A stretch of DNA of 64,000 nucleotides from Bryopsis sp. KO-2023 (GCA_030272585.1 BSYQ01000007.1:376001-440000); one strand, 5' to 3'. Shown: positions 9,744 to 23,706, numbered from the stretch's first letter. The notes: generated by a model not told the origin, from the sequence alone. Numbers and translations are program-made.

Positions 9744-11823
9744 GTTGGCTTTGCGGTTGCGGTGACGGAAGCAGAGATTTCTTCGGAAGGCTAGCGACTC
9801 GAGTGAGAACGCACGCGCCTGGGCTTGTTGACAGCATGGAAAATTATGGACGAGAGCAAGTAAATAGGGATCGATAATCTTCCGTACGGCAGCAAAGGAA
9901 ACCTTGTCGGCGCGCTACCTCCCACAAGTGACGTGGCCATTTTGGAGGGATTCGCTCCTGCGAACAAACGGAACCGTTCAACAATCAAAGCAAGCAGGAG
10001 AAGGAAGGGGACGGAAGGAGGAGGAGCTATGTTCAAGAGACTAGCAGCACGTTGTTGGACTGCACCCAGGTCCGAGCTCGCGTCCTTCAACGGTGCTGGA
10101 GGAAAGTCCTGATAAATATGCAACGTCTATCACAGAAACTTGCGTTCACCACAGCCCACACGTGATCCACGTCAGAAGCATTCTCCACCCCACCCCAATC
10201 GATTCTTGGTCGTTGGTGGCTCTTGGCCTGGAGTAACCTCTGCCCGCCCGTGGTATCTTTCTCTTGCGCCGTGAACGCTCGATTTCCTTGCGTCGCCCGA
10301 TTGTCTACTGTTCCCTTTGCTATTCATATCTCAACGTGTCGTTTGCCTGGTCGCTTTGGGCTGTGCCCGGGTGTTGATGTCTTTCGATTGATTCGATGTC
10401 GGCTCAGGGGTTATGTTTGATTAAAAAAATGCGGGCTTCTGGAAGAAGCCACCGTTGTTGCGGAAAACAAACGTCCTTGGAACCCTGATACCCTCGAAAG
10501 CAAAACATGCATCTGTGCCAAACGAAGTGCTGACAACCACAACCTGAAGAGCTATCATTTTTTCCACAAAAGACATGCTCCAGATCAGAAATCTTGCGGA
10601 GGATAATCGAAGGCCTGAGAGATGCTGCAAACATATCAACAAAACGCCACCACTCGCCAGGCGCAAAAACCCGATCGTATCGCAGGGGGCCATATCAGCC
10701 ATATGGAATTGGCCGACCAAAAGACGCTGATCAACATGGTCACATCGAAGAACCTTACACCTGCGGTACTCCAAAAGCACCGTTCACACACTGGGGGCAT
10801 CCCTCAGCGTGTAAAGCTCGCGGGCCCTCGTGCTGGGCTTGTATTCCTACGGTCCAAGCTGCGATGACGGATTGAAAAGGACGGCACACAAGAGCGCGAC
10901 TCAGCCGCCATTTTTTTCATTCTTTTCTCTATGTTTGTAATCAAGGAAGAAATCACTGGGGACGCCTTCCACTGATCCTTTCAAGCAAGTGGTGGAAGCA
11001 CTGGGTATCGGAACCACTGGGATGCGGCGTGAAAGCACTCTCTCCCATGCAACAAGCAAAAACACTGTTTCTCAACGGCTTGGGATTTTGTCACAATGGC
11101 TCGTGTGGCGACAGCGAAATCCCCCATCGTTTTCTCCTAGAATAATCCCTGCCTCACTAATCCCTTGGAACCAAGTGAAGGGAAAGCCACTCCTGACGTC
11201 TGCCAGGGTGCGCGTCCCAGCGACACATTCCTTTCACCGATTCCGCCCTGTTGTGTGGGCCTGTTCCCCAACTTCCCAGCGATCATCGTAACTTTTGTTT
11301 TCGTGGCCAGAAAAAAAGGTTTTTCCAGTGTCATCACTCCGCAACATCTGCTGCACATTCTTGCGCCACTTTCCCGGTGGAGCTTTTTTGCGTTCCCAAC
11401 AACAGCCAATTCAGGTGTGGGAAGCCGAAAAAACGGTACAACGTGAGGAAGCTGGTCGTAGAAGATACTTCGTTCAGCGGCTGGCAACTCGATCGTGAAA
11501 TTTGATCATGGCCTCTGGCCAAGATACAAGTTTTACAAGTTTTCCTTCCCAGTTTTCAGCGTTTTCCCGACTGCAGTTCAAATTCTCGTTCGATGAGCCC
11601 TACTACTTCGCTCATTTGGGAAGAATCGCGCGCTCGTGTTTCTGTTCCCGACGTCTTCTTTCTCGTTGATGGATCAATCAATCATTCGACCAATCACGAA
11701 CCTCCAGCAAAAGAAAAAGTCATTTTTCTTGGTACAGAGGTCACATGAATTCTTTCTTTTTTCTTTCCTTGTCACAACTTTTGTTTGTGTGGGGCAGATC
11801 GTCTAATTGGGAAATCCACCACC
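9744..11823. other. About 2.1 kb without a supportable gene
   Basis: Several open frames run on both strands (for example 10421-10780 minus, 11165-11505 plus), but none has a recognisable domain, a consistent exon chain or a clear coding bias over its shadow frames. The stretch should hold the promoter of the secreted-protein gene (-) and of the 11.8-kb gene (+). I see no RNA gene or mobile element in it. Confidence 0.4.
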
Positions 11824-12424
11824 ATGCCTGCTTTTGTTGGAGTTTACAAGAAGATGAAAAAGGAGTGGAAAAAATGCAAGACTGTGTTTAAGAGCTGGAA
11901 GCATGAAGAGGAGGAAGCTACCAGCACCAGCGAACAGACACCCTGTCAGGGGCCTCCCACTCAAATGGAACGGACACCCAGCCGTGGGCCTGCCTGTCAA
12001 ATGGACCTGTTGGTGGTGAGTCCTTTATTCTGGGGGGCATGCCCTGGTTTTACGTGCCAGCATTACATCAGATCCTGAGGAGAATTGAGTCCTTACAGTG
12101 TGTGGCTCCTGTTTCGAGTTATTTTCCTGGAGAGTGGAATCAGCAAATGCTCGTGCATTTTTTTTTGCTGTATATACTTTATTTTTTTAATTTATTTTTT
12201 ATCATGAGACGAGGAGCTAGTTTTATTCTGTACAAACCCCAACGAATATGTGTGTTCTCTCCCTCATTCTAGAATTTCCTGATTGTGTGTTTTTGTTTTT
12301 TCAGGAAGAAATCACTTTCTATATCAAAGACATCGAGGATCGCCTCGGTGAATTGAACGAACCCAAAAGGCGGTTGATTAGGCACATGGAGTTTTGCGAG
12401 GGTCTGACTGTGAAGACCCGGTGA
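11824..12424 (+). CDS. 103-residue basic/helical protein of unknown function
   Basis: Two exons, 11824-12015 and 12305-12424, with a phase-0 intron (GTG|GTGAGT ... TTTTTTCAG|GAA). The start accaccATGC has a strong context. The product begins MPAFVGVYKKMKKEWKKCK, a Lys-rich amphipathic helix. An imperfect tandem follows (TPCQGPPTQME / TPSRGPACQMD) and then the acidic helix EEITFYIKDIEDRLGELNE ahead of PKRRL. It has no signal peptide or membrane segment, and I do not recognise the family. Clean splice sites, matching phase and differing tails in the two exons support a real gene. The 4-kb C-poor tract that follows may be its 3' untranslated region or a separate noncoding transcript. Confidence 0.6.
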
Positions 12425-15400
12425 ATTTTAAAAGAGGGGGTTAAAGAAAAACCCACAGCACCACATTAAGGAAAAAAAAGTGTAATAAGAGGGGTGGGAT
12501 GTCCATTTACGAGAATTGCGGTCGGAGATATATATATTTTGATCATGTTTTGAGAGTTGGGGTGGGAAGAACTGATATTGAAGGGGAGAAGAAAAAAAAG
12601 GAAAAAGGGGTTAAAACCGAAAAAAAAACCCAAAAAAAACAAGCAAAAACAATCGTCGTTATGGATTGATTTAGACTTCTTGATTAGATTGACATGTTGT
12701 GCGTCGGTGAATGGCATCGAGTGTCTTTCTGAAAGCATAAATTCCTTCATTGAAGGAAAAATTTCACGTTATATGGGTAGCTTCGCAATGTGTCGAGAAA
12801 AGAAAAGAAACGTCATGTTGTTTTATCAAAGAAAACAACACAGATGAAAACTCACACATTAGTCATACACACGCCCACTCTTTCCATCACTCTTTTTCTT
12901 GGAATGGAGCATGTTTTTTTTTTAGGGGTGTGTGTGTGCTCGATCGTTTTTCTGTGTGGTTTTTCTTCTTTTCTTTCTTTTTTTGGGTTGTGTAGGCGTG
13001 GTTTTTGTTTTTTTTTTCTTTAAATATTAAACAAAAAGGCGTGAAATAGCATTTTAGCGAGGAGAGGAGAAAAAAAAAGGCTGGGTTCTTTTTTTTTGAG
13101 TGGGTTTACTAAGAGTCCATTTTTTTTAACCGAATGGAAAGGGTGATGGGTAAGAAGGAAAGGGAAAGGAAAACAAAAAAAGAGGCTTAATGTTGAGAAT
13201 ATCAAGTCCCATCAAATGGCAAGAATTGGAGAGCAGTTTTTTTGTGGAGTGAAATCCTTGATTCAAGGAAATATATATCACACACAGGCACATATATACA
13301 TATATATTTATATTTACTACTCGTAAATACATATAGATACATGAAGTCCGCGTTGTCGAGCTATAGATATGGAAGGAATTGGCCTGGCTTGAATTCAACG
13401 TGACTGGACAAAATTAAAGGGAAAAAAAAAAGGAAAGGCCCGATTTTAATGGTTGCGTTTTTCTGGTTTCGTATAGTTGTGATATGGGTGAAATCGGAAA
13501 TTCCTTCTCGAGTGTATTTTGATGGGGGCAGTTGATTTGTTCCTATCGCTTTTTCTTTCTTTCATTCTTGGATTTTTCTGAAAGGAAAAAAAAAAGGATC
13601 GGGCTTGGTGAAAAAGGGAGGGTGGGTGAGTTGGGGGGGGGGCGGGGGGGTGTAAACAGTTCGACTGGGTGCTCAGTTTTTACCCATTGAATGAAATCTA
13701 TTGTTTAGCGGGTTGCCAAGCTTTGTTTCAATGTTTTTTGGTTTTGTGACCTGGAAAAGGCATCAAAGCAAAAAATCCCCTTCGTTTTGTTTTGTTTTTC
13801 GGGAGGGGAAGAAGGGGGTTTGAAGATTATGATTAAAAGGGGGTTGGAGTTTTTGGGGTCGGGTCGAATTCCACCCCCCTGGCGTCGGAATGAACAGTTT
13901 GAATAGATGAGTTTTCTTTTCATAAACAGAATTTTGTGTTGCAAGGTATTTCTCGATCGAACGTGGTTTAAGTTGAGAGACAGGCAGTTCTGGAAAAAGG
14001 GGAAAAGGATGAGAAAAAAAAAAGAACCGAAAGCCAAAAAAGGAGGAAAAAAAAAAGAGAAAAAGTTGGGGGGGAAAAGCCCAAGTGTTTTGCAAGGGGG
14101 GATTCAAACGGTGTCTTCTTTTTTTTTTCCTCTCTTCTTTTGTTTGTACCCCATCTAGGCTAGTCTTTTTTTTTTCTTACGTTGCTTCGTGTTTTTCTTT
14201 TTTTTCTTTTTTCTTTTCTTTTTGTTTTTTTTGGAATGAATGTGCTCTTTTGGGAAATATTATGCAGGGGATCTTGTGTGTTTAGAGTTGATGGATAAAA
14301 AAAAGAGAGAGAGAAAAAGTCAATAATGGAAAAACAAGTGGGAAATGGTTGGAATTTTTTTTGCAGTTGTGCAAAATCTATATATTTCACAATATATATA
14401 GAAAGGCCTGAATCTAGCGAACAGACTTATCATCTCAAGGTGATTTGAAGGGGTTGGTATGGTAGGCAGGGAAAAGGAAACACATCAAAAATACATATTT
14501 CTCGACAAGATGTCGTTTTTGATGTTAAATTTCAATTTGATTTTGTGGAGTGGAATAGCGCTGTTTCGTTTCCCTCGTTAGGGTTCAGGCCATACCCCCG
14601 TCTTAAGAAAAAGAAAAAAAAAAACAAGGGATAAGAAAAAACTATTGGGGGACGGAAAAAAAAACAAGAAAAAAAAATATCAAGGAGAAAAAAAGTGTGA
14701 AAAACGATCGAGACAAAAAACAAGAAAAAAACAAATGGTTTGGACAGGCACACATCGAAGAGACAAATATAAAAATATATATATCGAAATATATTTTATT
14801 CAAGAAATATGTGCATGGATGTATTTGATCTATATCATGTTTGTTTTTTATTTGCTCTGTTTTTTTTTTCTCTTTTTTTTATTGGTTTGGGAAGTTTTTG
14901 GTAGGTGGGGTTATTCTCTGGGGGGTGTTATGGTAGGATTACAGGAGCAAGATGTGTGAAAGCTTATCCGTATATAAAAAAAAATAAGAGTAATAAATGG
15001 CGTTCGTTGGTCATGGGTTGAATTGTACGTTTTTTTTTATTTTATTTCGAAAAAGTACCTGATTGATCAACTAATCCACACTTGAAAAAAAAACACAAAA
15101 AAATAGAAAAAGAGAAAAGTGGGTGCCATTTGCTTATTTTTTAATCCTTCCCCATCTTATGCAGGAGCAGGGATGGTGCGTGAGGGTTGTGTAAAAAAAA
15201 AGAAAAAGAAGAGAAAAAAAGAAAAAAAAAATTAAGAAAGAAAAAAACAGATTATTTTTGGCAATGTTATGTTAAATCGTGAGTTAGGGTATTATTAATC
15301 GTGAATATCGAAGTTCCATCCAATTGTCGTGCAATTCGTGAATTTTTTCGATTCGTGCAGGTCTCAATAGAGGCGGATTGGCTTTGGTTGGTTTTCTGAC

Positions 15401-16600
15401 AAAAAAGAGCCACACAGGAAATGTGAGTTCGAGGTCTATTGCCTTTTGTTTGAATTTTTCGATGTAAATAATTATTTCATTCTGTGCATCTCCCACACAC
15501 GTTGAAAGTTATGTGTAGAAAACAAGAGGAAAAAAAATTATTAAGGGAAAAAAAAATTAATTGATGTTCATTGATTTGAAAGGGGGAGGTTGGTTCTCGG
15601 GTGGAGGTGGTATTGTATTTTGATGGGGGAGGGAGTCTATTGCTGAACTGGGTTCAAATCCCGGTGAGCTGTGGCTGTCTTTTTATACAATCGATATTAT
15701 ACAGTTGATGGTGGGTGGCTTCGAGGGGGAAGAAAGAGTTAGTGGCAATAGTTCCTTAATTGATACCTAGTCCTGGGGAAAACGCAAATCCGAATATCTC
15801 AAATTAAAAAATATATATTATTCACATATATATTTCAAGCATCTGGGGCGGGTTCTCCGGTCATTCTTGACATTCTATTGTTTTGGGGGGTTCTTTTTCT
15901 GATGACAGTTGATCTCAAGTTTTCAGTATCGTTTGGACATATATTTTTTTATGGAGGAGGGTTTGAAAAAAAGCAAGACAGCTTGGGACACTTGAAAGAG
16001 AGTGCAACAATAATAAGTTAAAAAATGGTATGGAGTATGGGATTCTGTGGGGAATCTTGCGCGTAGTTGGAGGAGGGTGGACGTTGTGGCTGTGTAAATA
16101 CTTTCACCACTTCAAATGTTTTCAAAAATTTCTTCCTTGAGCCTGCCATGTTTCACTCTATTCAACCCCTAATATTGTCAAGAAAGGTGAACAGATTGGA
16201 TTGTACTTCCACACTGCTTTTTGTCCAAACAGTCAAATGGTGTTTCGAGCAGGTCGTATATCTCATTGCATCCCTTGACAGACTCATGCTATGAAAGCTG
16301 TCCAGCTCAGAACAAGAATAGAGTGCTTTACAGAGTCACTTCGTCTTGTTTGTAGGGCAAACAGACGGTGAGTGCAACTGAACTATATGGGGATTACAAG
16401 CCCTGCCTCCTTAGCTAAACATTCAACGCCATGGGCCTCATTCTTGAAAAAAAACCCTCCACTCATCCTCCCCCCCTGAATTCTACCCCCCCCTAATTCT
16501 ATCGCACCAGTCTCCTCCTGTCCCTTCCAACTGAATGAGAAAACAAGGAAATAAATGGTCTTTCCTCCTCTCTTCTCATGTTGCACCTTTTTCCTGTGTT
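12425..16600. other. Gene-free tract, about 4.2 kb, C-poor + strand with homopolymer runs
   Basis: From about 12.43 to 16.1 kb the + strand is made of A, T and G runs (poly-A, poly-T and G8-G9 at 13633-13651), while C is scarce. I see no exon chain or domain. Some open frames exist because stops are diluted by homopolymers. An isolated T-arm-like element at 15649-15666 has no matching acceptor or anticodon stem. The strand bias (G over C on +) is what a long + strand transcript with R-loop potential would show. The last ~500 bp return to ordinary composition before the CPL gene end. Confidence 0.6.
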
Positions 16601-16607
16601 TGAAAAA

Positions 16608-19600
16608 TCATTCCTGGATTTCCCCTTCCTCTGTTTCGTCATCATCCAGCGCATCTTCCAACTGTGCAAGGTAGCCACTCATTCCTGAGCCCCCCTTGCC
16701 ACTCTGTCCGCTGCTCCCAGCCTTGTCTTTTCCTCTGCTCGGATCCAGTCTCATTCGCTTGCTTGATCGCCGGTCCCCTCTGGGGGAGAGAACAGGCTTC
16801 GAATTCGGGCTTCTTTCCGTTCGTTCCCTGTCAGACGGCCTGGAGGGGTTGTGCTTGAGCCTGATCATTTTCCCAGCGGAAGCTCCCATTCTAGATTTTT
16901 TCTTTCCAGACCCCCAAGCATCCATATCAGAACCTCTGCCCCTGTCATCCCGAGATGGCCCCTCCGGCTTTGACCTCCTGAAACAGTCAGGGATGTAAAA
17001 AATTTGACACTGCTGAAGAACGCCCCCCAAAAAATAACAAGTAATCACTCTCCACCAGCACAACCTTAACAGCGGATCAACATCTAGCACAGCCACATAA
17101 AACACTAAATACCTCCTTGCCATGAAGCTCATATTTCTTTGAACATGTAGTACAGATGAGACAGTCGATTTACCTCGAACGATCTCTGTCCGCCCCAGCC
17201 TCTGGATTCATTGATCCAGACAAGTACATCCCTTCCATGGCTTCGCACGTTCCCTCATCTTTCATGTCGTCCAATTCGCTCAAAATCATGACCCTCCGCC
17301 TCTCGTAGTCCCTCTTCGAAATGACTTTCAGCATCTCCAGCGCCATCAGGGCCGCCAGCCTCTTCCCCACTCGTTTGCTCCGGCACTTGGAGGTCCCCTT
17401 GACCTCACCGTTCCATGTGACTGTCGTGTTCCAGACGGGACCTTCAGGCCTCATGCTGAAGACCAGATTGCACTTGTCTCTCTGGGCCAAATGGTTGAGG
17501 TGGGAAATGGGGTTTTCATCGGTGCCACTGTTCAGCAACGGTGGAGGCTCCTGTTTCAAAATTCCAACAGACTAAGTAATGCACGAGAAGAAAAAACACT
17601 CATGAGAGAACCGGAATAGAAAGAAATTGAATAAAAAAATATTATATATATTTTTTGCTGATCGAAACTGGGATGCTTTGAGAGGACAACATCCACATTC
17701 ATCTCTCCATTCATCTTTCTTTCAAACGAAGCTGCGCAAGATAGTTAGAACAGCTTATTTTTGAATTTGAAAGGGTTGATATGCACAGTTATGCACAGTT
17801 CTAACAACCAAAGCAAGCAGGTGATTTCAGGCAAGGTGTGGGGATAGGCTTACTGTGGAGGGGGGCCGAGGAGGTCTAATGGGTGCCTTGGCTTTTTCCT
17901 GATTCCCATGACCAAAGCCAGGAAACGTTTGCTGAGCAATGGGCCTTACCCCGGCATCACCTGAATCGAACAAACAACCTCCACTCATAGACATCCTGCC
18001 ATATTTTTCCATCCACACTATACATTGCCCCAATGACAAAGAGCTTGCAAAAAAAACTGCAAGGTGCTCAGACAGTTTCCCCCCTTCGGAAAATTTGAGA
18101 CTGCTCACCACCAGCTCGAGGCATTGCCTGGATGATTTGAGGGCGATGTTGAACGACTCTACCAGCCAGGCCTCCTGGCCTCGAGGGTGGCTGGGCAATA
18201 ATTATAGGCTCCTGTTTCGGATGCTGAGGTTGGCCTTGAAACGAATTCGGACGCTGCGGGGTGACCACATATTGCTGAGGTGCTGGTCCAGGCCTTGCGA
18301 GAGGATAAAAGAGACCAGGTTGCACTGGGTTTCCAGAAGGCCGGGTTTGGACCGTTGGAGGTCGCCAACCACCCCCTGGGAGGGAGGTCAGTGTCAGCGG
18401 TTGATTCTGAATCACCTACGGAAGTAGAAAAGCAATGTCAAAAATGCCATTAATCATTTGTGCAGAGGAGCCATAAAAAATAGAAGTTCATATCATTCGT
18501 TCCCAGATAAGGAAATTTGCTCAAGTGTACATACCTGCTGTTGATCCTGGTTTCGTATAATGAAATAGGGCTGGCCTTGAGGCTGCTGAACGAGTCCACC
18601 AGATGTTGCCACCCCCACATTTTGAATGCTCAATTGACGTGGCCCCCCTACCTGATCAGCATTTTCCAGGAATTGAGTTTTGTTTTTGAATCGATGGACA
18701 CTAAGCCCTCATTTCCACAACTTTTCTTTGTTTTATTTTATTGAAAACAAGTATCGAGGTCCTCGGCGCACATGTAAGAAAACACTGGCAAGCAAAATTT
18801 ACCTGTTGAGGTAGACGCATCTGCCCCATCAAATTCTGAAAAATCACAGGCTGTTGCTGAGGTGTTGGTTGCCCATGGATTCCTTGCAAGTGCTGCACCG
18901 TCAATGGATGCAAACCTTGAGGAGCATTCTGAAGTCTTCCGCCAGCCAAAATGACCTGAGCAACCCAATAATTTATTTAACAATCACATTTCCTTGTTTG
19001 CATTCGAATAACAGGGTGAATAACTTCCATCAAAGCACAGTGAACTGACCACAGTAGTTCTGGACATGCATCTGGAGGCTATAATCTTGGAAACAACCAT
19101 GCTTTCAGTCCAGAAAAGACTGTCAACATAGTAAGTTCCCATTCTGATGGCTGAGACTTTGAACAATTAATCGACTCCATGAATACCTGTGGCTGCTGGG
19201 CGGGAGGCATTTGTTTTTGATCAACTTGGGGCTGTTGCCGCTGCTGCGGCTGCTGCTGCTGGTTGGCACCACAATTTGAGGATGGTGGGGGTGCATTTTG
19301 TTGAAGTGAAGCTTGGTCAGATGGTGGTGGACCATTCGCAACGTGACGATTTGAGGTGACATCCATCTTGTCATTGTTCTCAGGTTTTACACCTTGCACG
19401 ACTGCAACATTACATTGTAAAAATCAGCTTGACTCGCTCTGGGACGTCAGTTTATTCACCTCTTGAAGGAAGCAACGAAAGTGGCGTTTAATGTCAGAAC
19501 TGTCCTAATTAGCAAATAGTTTCCGGGCAAAAGCCTCACCTTGAATCATCGCCACATTTTGCTGTGGTGTTGGTTTTTCTTGCCCGAACATCTGAAATGC

Positions 19601-22600
19601 TGGGCGTCCTTGAGGAGCGACGATCTGACCCATCCCGGGAAGACCAGCAGGGATCGCTTGCATGCGTGGTATAGTTCCCAAGCCGGTGGATGTCCCAACT
19701 TGTGCCAAGTTGTGAACGGTGAGAGCCTGAATGGTATTCGGCTGGGGGAAGTTCGGAAATTGATTCAAGAGCACAGGCATAGGTAGAGATGCGTTTGTGC
19801 TATTTCCAACCGGTCCAGCCTTGTTCACGTTTGCTATTCCCCCCGTGTGCCCACGAAATCCTTGCCCCAAATTTCCAAACCCAATCCCTTGGCTGCCTAA
19901 GTTCGACAGGAGTCCAATAGACGCAGGAGGGTTTTTCATTTGGGAGGATAACTCTGGACCACCGCCAGATGTCGGTGGCTTGGATGCTTCCATGAATGCA
20001 TCCCCTCCATTGGTTGTGCATTGCTCTTCTGCAGCCTGAACCTGATCGTACTTTCGTTTCTGGTTTACACCTCCCGCCTGCTGTGCCCTCCATTTCTTTC
20101 TTGGATCTTGTGGCATCATGGTGGGCCTCTCAGATGCAGTGGCTTGATCTGGTTGGCTGGCCACTGTCGCCTGACCCCCATTGACATGCACAGGCCCAGG
20201 CCCAGGACCTTGTGCAGGCATCGGTTGACGATTCTTTGGAAAGGTGGAGAATGCAGCAGGTTTGGGTTTCAACTCACGAGGGTCTTGTGGACATAATGAA
20301 ATATCGGGTGCTGGGTTGGGAGGTGGCTGGTTGGCAGGTGGGACAGGGTCTGCTGGTGGGGCTGGTCGAATGTATGTCTGTCCATGAAGCACCAACAGAA
20401 AATCATGTTCCCATTCGTGCACTATCAGCAGTAAAAAACAGCAAAATGATTTTTAAGGCTTAGGACCATAGAAACACAGCAGGGAGAGCAAACCTGTGAA
20501 AGGAAGGGAACGATGGAAGTGGCCCTGTCCAAAGCTTTCAACAAGCTGTTCTCTGCTTCGTCACTCCAGACCCCAGCAACAAATGCTTTATGAACATGTG
20601 GGGTCAGCACCTGCACAACAAACCGCATTCCATTGTTTCTTTACTTTGCTTGCTGCCTTCTTCAGCATTTGCTATTGTTTTTCTGGTTGAGCAACCCCAT
20701 TTCGGGCATGGGGAAAAACCTTACCTCCTGCAGTTCGAAGTACAAGTTGGATCTTGCACTTTGGAACATATTCAGCACTCTCTGCATTTCTGCCGTGTCA
20801 TTCTCAGTTGGCAGCTTGTGTGGTGAGAATGAATCGCGATAGTGCAGAAATGGGCGAACCTGACAGCAAGCCAAAGAAATTCAAAACTACTTAACCTGGT
20901 GCAGGAGATTATGGAAAGGAAAAAAAATGGACCAAAAGGAGTGAAAAAGTAAACAAAAAGAGACAGATATGACTGATCCTGACTACACTCCCTCCCTCTT
21001 TTAAACTGTGCTATATCAGATTGTGGGGGGAAGGAAAACGGACCTTAATCAGCTGCTCGTGATTCCTCGGCTCCCAAACATCTGCTCGATCGTCCACCAC
21101 AATTGCCACAGGCATTTCGGAGACCCGTTCAGCGAGTGGCCCAATGTTTTGGCCTTCGTACATGCAATTCCTAGGAATCCCGGTTTTCGACCAGGGCCCC
21201 AATCGTAGAGCTCTGAACAGGGATTTTTTTTGCTTCCCCAAGCAGATTACCCTGTTGATTCTTTGATCCGGAGGAATCAGTTCTCGACTGGGGTCCAGCA
21301 GCCGCCAAGCCTCCAAGGCGTACCCACGTTCCGCCGCGGTACAGACAGAGACCTTGAACCTGAAGCCCCCACGTCAGACAAGTCATCTCAACTACTCGAA
21401 CAATAAATAACCAACAAATAAATAAATTCTCTATAAGGGCATATTGTCCCTCCTTTTCTTGGTCAGTAACACTGACGATTTTATCTCTCTTCCACATTTA
21501 CATGCAATTATCACGCAGGCTTTTGAGTCCAGAATTTCAATAAGAACGCCAGCAAAAGAAATAGAGATGCTTATATCTGTTTATCCATAGGTATGGCACG
21601 GACCTCTGTTTTCTGTCTGTGGCTCCTTCGCCCACAAGATATTTTCTCAACTCTTGCCACCCAGGGCGAATTCGGATGAGCATGGATGTTTCACTCCGAT
21701 CTGGGTCAATCCGAGTGTACACGCAATCCTCTGAAAGCCTTACCACCTGTCTCTGAAACACAACCCCATCATCTCCCTCCACAGGTTCATCCCTAAATCC
21801 AAACAAAAAAGCCACACAGAAAAATCAGAGACCCTCCACAAAAAAATACTGCAAATCACGTTTTAATTGTATTGAAGCCATCCACCCCCCCTTCCGAAAC
21901 AAGAACTCTAACGAGAATAAAATCGATATTTGGATGAGGAACATGAAAGATTGGACCTGATATTTGCACAGCAGAGTGAAGTTTTCTTACGTGGCATAAA
22001 TTATCCTGTCCTCTATTGGCACATAATCATGTTCGATGAAACTTCGCAGCCTGGTCAAATCTCTCTCCATACAAGTTTTTTCATTCTCGTATGCTTTCGC
22101 ACGGCCCTCCAAGGTTGGCCTAAGTTCATGACAAAAAATACAATAAATCAAATTCCAAGATAAGCCAAAAAAACAGAAATTTTAAACTGGATAGGATTCA
22201 GAAACAGAAAATACAAAACTGTAAAAAAGGACGTTGACTTGAAAAAGAGCGACTGCCCATATGGGTTGGACTCTTACCTGTCCGCTGGATTTTGACACTC
22301 TTCCAACAACGCCTTCATCTTGGGACTGAAAATTGCACAAGAGAAGAAATCAACCTCAACCCTGTTTTTTGACCCAAAATATGATAACCAATAGAACTAG
22401 TTTCGCTCGTGCATCTACTTTGAAATTTCAACAGCGAAAACACAATGAACGAAGGAAGAACTTTTCCCAAACCATGCTTCAATTTTTGGAACCACATGAA
22501 CAGTCTTCCGCCGATTAAATTAAGAAAACCAAACACCAAAGACCGTTTCAACTGTGTGTGAACCGTACATTTCATCTCTGAGAGTGGCAACTCGGTTTGC

Positions 22601-23706
22601 AAGCGAATGCTGAGTGTGTGCCAAGACCAAGGTTTCATCCAGGTCCAACACCACCAGAACTCGCCCTGTATCCAGCAGGTCTGCCCCGATTGCTAATGCT
22701 CCACGGATCAATACATATCCCCAGAAACGTGGACCACTATGCTCTCCAGACCCTGAAAAAACACAACACCACAGCTGTCAAGTCAATCCAGTAATGCTGT
22801 AAAGGCATCGGATCACAAAGTGTTCACCCTGCAGGAAACCCAAGTGGATGGGAAGAAGGAACCCCCCCCAAAAGTTATTGCAAAACCAACCCAAAGTCTC
22901 AGTGACTAATGAAGAATTTGGTCGGGCAACGATGGAGAAGGTATTTTGCGTTTGCACATTACCTTTTTTGCCATTAACTGGTGCCAGAACGATTTCGGTG
23001 TCTTCTCCCATCGCCACCACCAACACTCGATGATTTTCCAGTAATTCTTGATGCAACTTGCACAAGCCATCCATATTACTGATAAGAAAGCACATACGAA
23101 GAAAATAAATGTTCAGACCACCTAGCTCATAAAACATTAACAATCAGGAAAAGAAATCCACAGCAAAAATTGATTTTAATGCCGTTGTGTGGCTGGTTGA
23201 GGTGAGGTAACAAAGAATTTAAAAAAAGCGAACAAACATTCAGACAATAAAACCTGTTGAAGCAATTGGAGAAAGAATATTGAAACTGTGAAGAGGGAAC
23301 ACCAAATCATACCTTGCCCCAGCGTCATCCCCCTCCACTCCCGAGAGAGAAAATATTGGCCCCGAACCTGAAAAAATATCAAGCATACCATGTAAGTCCC
23401 ATCAAAAAATATATAGATATTTTCGATATCTTTATGAAAAAAAAGTGCACCTACCCTACGAAAAAAAAAATTGATCAGAGAATCTTTTGCGTCTTGGATG
23501 AAAGCAATCTATGCGTTTTGGGAACACTTGCACAAACACTATTCTCACTGATTGAAATTCAACTAGTTGTGTGGAATTCATTTTGTGGTGGTCGGGGAAA
23601 TGTGTGGACACCATTGCTTTCTTGAAATCGATCGACATTGAATTGAAATCACTCACCATCCGAAAGCAAGTGCAGCACCACCAGAGGAGCCACCTTTTTG
23701 TTGGTC
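16608..23706 (-). CDS. RNA polymerase II CTD phosphatase-like protein, CPL1/CPL2 type (FCP1-like + dsRBD)
   Basis: A multi-exon gene. Readable exons begin at 23706 (NKKVAPLVVLHLLSDG) and 22752, which carries the FCP1/SCP signature VVLDLDETLVLAHT. Then come TRIDPDRSETSMLIRIRPGW and CTAAERGYALEAWRLLDP. The second catalytic motif is PVAIVVDDRADVWEP. The phosphatase half is followed by a several-hundred-residue Gln/Pro/Gly-rich linker (about 20.4-17.8 kb). A double-stranded-RNA-binding domain lies at about 17551-17170 (SKCRSKRVGKRLAALMALEM). The basic/acidic C-terminus ends DDDETEEGEIQE. Phosphatase plus dsRBD in this order is the plant CPL1/CPL2 architecture; these proteins act in the nucleus on Ser-phosphorylated CTD and in RNA processing. 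One dsRBD is seen. The first coding exon is not settled: an ATG at about 23988 (MPDFDIL) precedes a donor but its phase does not join. Confidence 0.88.

Noticed and set aside
10421..10780. Minus-strand frame of 119 codons with a Val-rich stretch
   Set aside because: Other frames across the same stretch, including on the + strand, are also open; no splice chain, signal peptide or domain could be supported.
15284..15496. 70-codon minus-strand frame in the homopolymer tract
   Set aside because: It looks moderately protein-like, but there is no splice partner, promoter or family resemblance, and stops are rare there because of composition.
15640..15680. tRNA T-arm-like sequence (ctgggttcaaatcccgg)
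   Set aside because: No acceptor-stem partner, D-arm or anticodon arm can be fitted upstream; an isolated arm in a low-complexity tract.
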